A stretch of 10,673 nucleotides of DNA from CAYLNH01 sp964384625 (GTDB taxonomy: Bacteria; Verrucomicrobiota; Lentisphaeria; JABSQK01), in the NCBI GenBank assembly GCA_964384625.1, contig CAYLNH010000256.1, positions 1 to 10,673 on the forward strand, written 5' to 3'. Of the stretch, positions 7,426-10,673 are shown one piece after another. Below the pieces are notes generated by a model that was not told where the DNA came from, did no database searches, and saw nothing but the letters and a program-made list of their open reading frames with translations. The first letter of the stretch is position 1. Every line of letters begins with the position of its first letter. Made by a program: the position numbers and the translations under genes.

Positions 7426-7456
7426 TGAGCCGCACGGTTGTCGACCGTGCGGCTCA
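7426..7456 (-). terminator. 13-bp perfect hairpin inside the operon (possible attenuator)
   Basis: tgagccgcacggt (7426-7438) pairs perfectly with accgtgcggctca (7444-7456) around a 5-nt loop. It lies between the secreted-protein gene (stop 7487) and the next gene (start 7398). On the minus strand it is followed only by AGCGCTTTC, a poor T tract. It may be a partial terminator or an mRNA-stabilising 3' end that lowers expression of the two downstream genes. Confidence 0.45.
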
Positions 7457-7486
7457 GGGGGAATCTTGACGGTGATGACGCCGACC

Positions 7487-8581
7487 TCAGTCGTCGCCGA
7501 ACAAATCCTTCTGCTTCTTTCGCAGTTCGGAATCTTCTTTGTCGGCTTTCTTTGTTTTGGCGTCGCCTGCGGCCGGTTTCTTCTTGTCGCTCGCACCGTC
7601 CTTGTCACCATCGTCTTCTTCGTCCCAGATGTCCTCTTCTCCTTTGTCCTTGGTCTTCCAGAGGTTTTCGATCTTGGACTTCCATTCTTCCATCGCTTCC
7701 GGGTCGCGTTTCGCGTCGGTCGTCTTGCCGGCGTCGCCGGTCTTCTCCGTTCCCTTGGCAGTCTTGTCATCGACAGCCGGTTCTTCCTGGGTTGGATCCT
7801 CCCACCGTCCGAGATGCTCGTTCCACGCCAGCCCGGCGTTGGTTTTTACCGTATTCTCGATATCCGAACGGACCTCGTCGTACGCCTTCTTCCAGGCCCG
7901 CTGGTAGAGGAAGTTGAAGACTTCTTCACGCGGGACCCATTTGCGGTTGGAACGGCGGTAGACATACCCTTCCGAACGCCAGATCCGACGGGACAGCCGG
8001 CGGAATGCCTGTTTTTCGTACTCCGCCCGGACACGCTTGTAGCGTGCGGTGTTGGCCGCGATTTCCCGTTCAATCGCTTTGTCATGCTGCTCGCGGAAGA
8101 AATGCGGGTACTCAGCGGAATGGATGTCGCGAAAGATGAAGAACTGATCGCCCATGCGCACGCCTTTCGGTGTGATCTGACGAATCGTTTCGTAGGTCTT
8201 GGTCCAGACGCTGCGGCGTTGATCCCGGACTCGGAGCAAGACTTTCTCACCAACCTTGTACATCCGGAATCGTTCTTTGGCGTCGACTTCGATCTGCTGG
8301 AAATGGCTGTGCGGGTGTCGCAGTTCTACGGCGGCTTCCACTTCCTTGGCGATCAGGGCTTCTACCTGGCTCTTATCCAGGCGCGGCGGCACGATCGGCG
8401 TCCGAAGCTTGTACTTCGCGGCAATATCCTCCGGTTTGACGCGTTTGTTGACTTCCTGCAGCGTCAGCTTTTCGATTTCGAACTCATAGGAGAGAAGCTT
8501 GTCCGGATCATGTTTGCCGGCTCGGACCGGAACAGTCGACAACAGCAGCGTCGGCAGTATCAGCCAGGCGAGTTTCTTCAT
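7487..8581 (-). CDS. Secreted, highly charged protein of unknown function
   Basis: The 364-aa protein begins with a clear Sec signal peptide: MKK, a Leu-rich core, and likely cleavage after VRA at residue 21. The middle (about 60-245) is a folded-looking region rich in Arg, Tyr and Phe. It includes a possible small beta-barrel stretch (YKVGEKVLLRV, 108-118, and GVRMGDQFFIFRDI, 140-153) and a long basic helix (about 155-205). From about 265 the tail is low-complexity, with alternating Asp/Glu and Lys runs, ending LFGDD. There are no cysteines or recognised catalytic motifs. I cannot assign a family. AAGGAG (8590-8595) is 8 nt before the ATG, which makes the start firm. It is third in the leftward run, 53 nt after the SirB1-like gene. 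A structural or polymer-binding role in the envelope is only a guess. Confidence 0.85.
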   Translation of the reverse strand: MKKLAWLILPTLLLSTVPVRAGKHDPDKLLSYEFEIEKLTLQEVNKRVKPEDIAAKYKLRTPIVPPRLDKSQVEALIAKEVEAAVELRHPHSHFQQIEVDAKERFRMYKVGEKVLLRVRDQRRSVWTKTYETIRQITPKGVRMGDQFFIFRDIHSAEYPHFFREQHDKAIEREIAANTARYKRVRAEYEKQAFRRLSRRIWRSEGYVYRRSNRKWVPREEVFNFLYQRAWKKAYDEVRSDIENTVKTNAGLAWNEHLGRWEDPTQEEPAVDDKTAKGTEKTGDAGKTTDAKRDPEAMEEWKSKIENLWKTKDKGEEDIWDEEDDGDKDGASDKKKPAAGDAKTKKADKEDSELRKKQKDLFGDD

Positions 8582-8634
8582 GGTATGATCTCCTTGTTCC
8601 CTTGTGTTTCTGCACTAAAATGTTCTGGGATGAA

Positions 8635-9432
8635 TCAGCTCCCGAGCGGGTAGGGCAGGTGCTTGAACTCGCCCCCACACAACTCGCAGAGAATCGAGGC
8701 GACCCGGTGGATCGCCTGCAATCGGCCTTCCAGCATCGCCGCGAGAAACAACTGACAGAGCACCGTGAGCCAGACATCGCGATCGCCGCAGGGATGCAGA
8801 CGATCGTCTCGTGTCAGACGGGTTACATTCCAGCCTTCGGCCGGCTCAATCAGATTCGAGTCGGAATCGATCAGACAGTGTTTGCCGCGGTACAGCACGA
8901 TCGAAGACGACCAGCCGGCTCGCTCGCCGAGATGGCCGGCGATGACACTCAAGACGATCGGCGAGCCGACGCGCTGGGCCAGAACATCTTCGAGCAGGAA
9001 GAGGTCGGCGCCCAGTGTGTCTTCGCCGGTGAATGAAAATTGCTCATCCCGCATGAACCCGCAGAGACGAACCGTTGACAGATTTTCGGGCAACCGGCGC
9101 TCCAGGCCCGTCAGTTGCGCGTCAATGGCGCTTGTACTCAGCCGCGGGTTGTACTGGTAGTTGATCTGCAGCAAACCGTCCCAGACCGACAGATTATTGG
9201 CCGCTACGTTCTTGATGAACGCATTGCGGCTGCGGCGGAGATTCAGAATATTGCCCAACTGATGGATGCGGGTTCGCAGACGGGGGCTGGCGGCTTCCTG
9301 GAACTCCTTGATCAGCGCATCGGCGTGATGCTCGAGTTGCAGCAGTTGTTCCATGGCCAAGGTGCTGACTTGCTGGTCTTCATCTTCAAGCAGGTTCAGC
9401 AGGGCGTCGATTCGCTGTCTTTCGTTTTTCAT
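8635..9432 (-). CDS. SirB1-like (transglutaminase-fold) protein
   Basis: This 265-aa cytoplasmic protein has a helical N-terminus (about 1-70, possibly HEAT-like: VSTLAMEQLLQLEHHADALI). A core at about 80-205 resembles the SirB1_N/transglutaminase-like family. The key stretch is LFLLEDVLAQRVGSPIVLSVIAGHLGERAGW (144-174), followed by RGKHCLID (182-189), where His185 matches the usual GHFLVR-type histidine. As in other SirB1 proteins, the position of the catalytic Cys of true transglutaminases is not Cys (RVGSPIVLS), so enzyme activity is doubtful. The C-terminus is helical with CELCGGE (249-255). Its ATG overlaps the TGA of the upstream transglycosylase gene (ATGA, 9432-9429), which strongly suggests translational coupling. 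The family is often called a regulator or a TPR-linked protein, but its role is unknown. Confidence 0.8.
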   Translation of the reverse strand: MKNERQRIDALLNLLEDEDQQVSTLAMEQLLQLEHHADALIKEFQEAASPRLRTRIHQLGNILNLRRSRNAFIKNVAANNLSVWDGLLQINYQYNPRLSTSAIDAQLTGLERRLPENLSTVRLCGFMRDEQFSFTGEDTLGADLFLLEDVLAQRVGSPIVLSVIAGHLGERAGWSSSIVLYRGKHCLIDSDSNLIEPAEGWNVTRLTRDDRLHPCGDRDVWLTVLCQLFLAAMLEGRLQAIHRVASILCELCGGEFKHLPYPLGS

Positions 9433-10010
9433 CGCACCTGTGGGCTGGTGGTTTGTGCATAGTCGGCACGCAACTCAAATACATTAGTAATATAGTGCCG
9501 GGTAGAGGCAATTGGAATGTGGTCAAGTAAATTTTCCTCGTACTCCGCTTCCCACCTGAGGGCGCGGCGGCGGCCGGCGTTGTACTGGCTCAGCGCCAGA
9601 ACGTCCCGGTCTGGATGGTGGCGGAATTGCCGGCTTGCCCGGGCCAGATACCAGACGCCGATTTCCAGGTTGACTGCCGGGGCGAACAACAGACTGTCGT
9701 GCGGGAGCTTGCGGCGGTTGAGGCGCTCCCAGTCACGTGCCGCCCCCGGCGTGATCTGCATCAGGCCAATCTCGCCCGCGTCGCCGCGGGCGTCGCATTG
9801 AAAACGGCTTTCCTGATGGATCACGGCCCGGACCAAACAGGGGTCGAGCCGGTGACGGTCAGCGGTCGCGCGAATCAAAGAGTCCAGTTGTCGTCGGCGC
9901 CGACGCAATCCGAATTCGCGCCAGGCGGCAATGCCCCCGGCAAGCAGACATACTCCCAAAGCCGCCGGAATGCCGCCGAAAAGGAGTGTCCTGAACAGCC
10001 TGACGATCAC
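9429..10010 (-). CDS. Membrane-anchored lytic transglycosylase (SLT domain)
   Basis: A short (193-aa) soluble-lytic-transglycosylase domain behind one N-terminal membrane helix. These enzymes cleave peptidoglycan between MurNAc and GlcNAc, forming 1,6-anhydro ends. Motifs (GTG-start numbering): helix about 12-30; HQESRF (65-70) with catalytic Glu67; GEIGLMQI (79-86); NLEIGVWYLA (114-123); ALSQYNAG (139-146); and IASTRHYITNVF (167-178), the family's terminal helix. The longest frame begins at ATG 10031, but that ATG has no ribosome binding site. GTG 10010 has GGAGG at 10017-10021, 6 nt away, and leaves a normal signal anchor, so I prefer it. It is first in the leftward run, about 45 nt after a good promoter. 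Its TGA overlaps the next gene's ATG. Exported domain, anchored to the inner membrane. Confidence 0.88.
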   Translation of the reverse strand: MIVRLFRTLLFGGIPAALGVCLLAGGIAAWREFGLRRRRRQLDSLIRATADRHRLDPCLVRAVIHQESRFQCDARGDAGEIGLMQITPGAARDWERLNRRKLPHDSLLFAPAVNLEIGVWYLARASRQFRHHPDRDVLALSQYNAGRRRALRWEAEYEENLLDHIPIASTRHYITNVFELRADYAQTTSPQVR

Positions 10011-10016
10011 GTTTTG

Positions 10017-10021
10017 CCTCC
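10017..10021 (-). promoter_or_regulatory. Ribosome binding site deciding a GTG start for the transglycosylase
   Basis: GGAGG on the minus strand is 6 nt before GTG 10010. No such site precedes the upstream in-frame ATG (10031), where the leader reads AAATGAAAT. Confidence 0.5.
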
Positions 10022-10061
10022 ACGCCTCCATATTTCATTTGCCGGCAGTTCGCACTGTGGA

Positions 10062-10091
10062 ACTATAAACAGCCAACGTGCTTCGCGTCAA
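10062..10091 (-). promoter_or_regulatory. Sigma70 promoter of the leftward five-gene run
   Basis: TTGACG (10086-10091) and TATAGT (10062-10067) each match 5 of 6 consensus bases with an 18-nt spacer, the best promoter in the window. The start point would be near 10055, about 45 nt from GTG 10010. Confidence 0.65.
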
Positions 10092-10174
10092 GTGAATTCC
10101 CGCATTCCCGGTAATGCGTCAGTCACGGGGAGCGAAATAGCGCGATCCGCGCCTGTAGCCCATCGACGATCACT

Positions 10175-10195
10175 CCGGCAGGTCAAGCCTGCCGG
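10175..10195. repeat. REP-like palindrome, copy 1
   Basis: ccggcagg (10175-10182) and cctgccgg (10188-10195) form a perfect 8-bp stem around tcaag. It shares the ggcagg/cctgcc core with the palindrome at 10317-10343, 142 nt away. Confidence 0.5.
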
Positions 10196-10316
10196 TGGTG
10201 GAATGCCGGCCTGCGCGACATCCTGCCACCCGACCTCCTTCGCCCGCACCAGTCGCTCATATTGCTCGTGCTGGAACGCCGGCATACGCGAACCCCGTTA
10301 TTGATGCATCACCATT

Positions 10317-10343
10317 GCGGCAGGCTTGAAACTGTCCTGCCGC
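10317..10343. repeat. REP-like palindrome, copy 2
   Basis: gcggcagg (10317-10324) and cctgccgc (10336-10343) form a perfect 8-bp stem with an 11-nt loop that begins cttgaa. The core is the same as in copy 1, and the loop contains the complement of that copy's tcaag. Confidence 0.5.
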
Positions 10344-10373
10344 CGGCATTGCCGGTCGGTTGCGGCCGCTGAA

Positions 10374-10408
10374 CAAAAAAGAACGGGCCGGTGTAAAACC
10401 GGCCCGTT
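10374..10408 (-). terminator. Rho-independent terminator of the H1-like gene
   Basis: A perfect 10-bp stem (aacgggccgg 10382-10391 with ccggcccgtt 10399-10408, 7-nt loop) is followed on the minus strand by C and six Ts (10380-10375). It begins 35 nt past the stop codon of the 10444-10673 gene. It is the clearest terminator in the window. Confidence 0.85.
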
Positions 10409-10443
10409 GAACAATCGCAACATGCCCTTGCGGGCGCGTCAAG

Positions 10444-10673
10444 CTATTTTCTTTTCTTGGCGGTCTTCTTCTTGGCCGTCTTTTTCTTTGCCGTCTTTTT
10501 CTTGGCGGTCTTCTTCTTGGCCGTCTTTTTCTTTGCCGGCTTCTTGCGTGCGGTCTTCTTCTTGGCCGTCTTTTTCTTGGCGGTCTTCTTCTTGGCCGTC
10601 TTTTTCTTGGCGGTCTTCTTCTTTGCCGGCTTCTTGCGTGCGGTCTTCTTCTTGGCCGTCTTTTTCTTGGCGG
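10444..10673 (-). CDS. Histone H1-like lysine/alanine-rich protein, C-terminal part
   Basis: The gene enters from the right edge and stops at TAG 10446-10444, so only 75 C-terminal residues are seen. They are fifteen pentads: twelve A-K-K-K-T, two A-R-K-K-P and the terminal AKKRK. The composition is 43 Lys, 15 Ala, 12 Thr, 3 Arg and 2 Pro. Such tails occur in bacterial H1-like proteins (Chlamydia Hc2, Bordetella BpH1) and on some extended HU proteins. They bind DNA by charge and help compact the nucleoid. The missing N-terminus decides which type this is. Lysine codons alternate AAG/AAA in a fixed pattern, and a 53-nt stretch recurs exactly 90 nt apart, a sign of growth by DNA repeat duplication. 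A strong terminator follows. The frame is read in codons across the whole stretch with no stops. Confidence 0.85.
   Translation of the reverse strand, partial: AKKKTAKKKTARKKPAKKKTAKKKTAKKKTAKKKTAKKKTARKKPAKKKTAKKKTAKKKTAKKKTAKKKTAKKRK
10447..10673. repeat. 15-bp tandem coding repeat with 90-bp higher-order unit
   Basis: The basic period is 15 bp (one pentad). Units differ by synonymous changes (ctt/ttt, ggc/tgc, ggt/cgt). The two proline pentads are six units apart, and 10531-10583 is identical to 10621-10673 (53 nt, offset 90). The array continues beyond the window. Confidence 0.9.

Larger units (their letters stand above)
10092..10371. other. Intergenic region without a convincing gene
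   Basis: Between the operon promoter and the terminator of the H1-like gene I find no credible gene. It holds two perfect palindromes listed separately, plus a compact ccggca-t-tgccgg inverted repeat (about 10343-10355). A 65-codon minus frame (10088-10285) crosses the first palindrome and the promoter -35 and has no ribosome binding site. It reads like repeat-derived translation. Confidence 0.6.

Noticed and set aside
5989..7428. 479-codon plus-strand frame
   Set aside because: It overlaps both YlqF and the unknown gene in antisense. The minus gene is tied to YlqF by spacing and the ribosome binding site.
7466..8653. 395-codon plus-strand frame over the secreted protein
   Set aside because: The minus strand has a signal peptide and a well-placed AAGGAG. 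The plus frame is its mirror.
10088..10285. 65-codon minus-strand frame upstream of the transglycosylase
   Set aside because: It has no ribosome binding site, crosses a palindrome and overlaps the operon's -35 box. Part of it is palindrome translation (PAGLTCR). A worn transposase remnant cannot be excluded.
10257..10442. 61-codon minus-strand frame
   Set aside because: It runs through the strong terminator at 10374-10408 and has no family features.
10447..10673. CRISPR array or plain tandem satellite
   Set aside because: There are no spacers, and the 15-bp period is in frame and encodes pentads to a stop followed by a terminator.

Overview
The window is GC-rich bacterial DNA with AT-richer control regions. 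I read eight complete genes, one gene cut by the right edge, and several intergenic repeats. The gene content points to the Planctomycetes-Verrucomicrobia-Lentisphaerae (PVC) group or a neighbour. The reasons are a membrane-anchored prenyltransferase/squalene-oxidase-repeat protein, a Ser/Thr kinase whose outer half carries PA14 and LamG-like domains, a histone H1-like lysine/alanine tail, and palindrome-rich intergenic DNA. This placement is inference from family content; no rRNA or other marker gene is present.

Layout. At 1-205 there is a terminator for the first gene and a leftward promoter. At 206-1786 (-) lies the membrane-anchored toroid-repeat protein. A divergent control region (1787-2033) separates it from a MacroD/YmdB-type macro-domain hydrolase (2034-2546, +). 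This is followed by the large transmembrane kinase (2660-5020, +). The convergent gap 5021-5342 holds a 133-bp element bounded by a perfect 20-bp inverted repeat. A leftward five-gene run then occupies 10010-5343. In transcription order it holds a short membrane-anchored lytic transglycosylase, a SirB1-like (transglutaminase-fold) protein, a secreted charged protein of unknown function, an unknown cytoplasmic protein, and the circularly permuted ribosome-assembly GTPase YlqF/RbgA. The gap 10032-10443 holds the run's promoter, two GGCAGG-cored palindromes and the terminator of the last gene. That last gene (10444-10673, -) is the C-terminal tail of a histone H1-like protein built of A-K-K-K-T pentads.

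How the genes may work together. The leftward run is tightly packed at two joins: a 4-nt ATGA overlap, and a 4-nt gap with the ribosome binding site inside the preceding gene. It starts at a good sigma70-type promoter, so it is probably one operon joining envelope proteins to ribosome assembly. The kinase looks like a receptor that reads extracytoplasmic polymers and signals inside. No phage, CRISPR, rRNA, tRNA or complete insertion sequence was seen. The most unusual points are the kinase architecture, the 133-bp inverted-repeat element, the two unrecognised proteins in the operon, and the 90-bp higher-order repeat in the H1-like gene.
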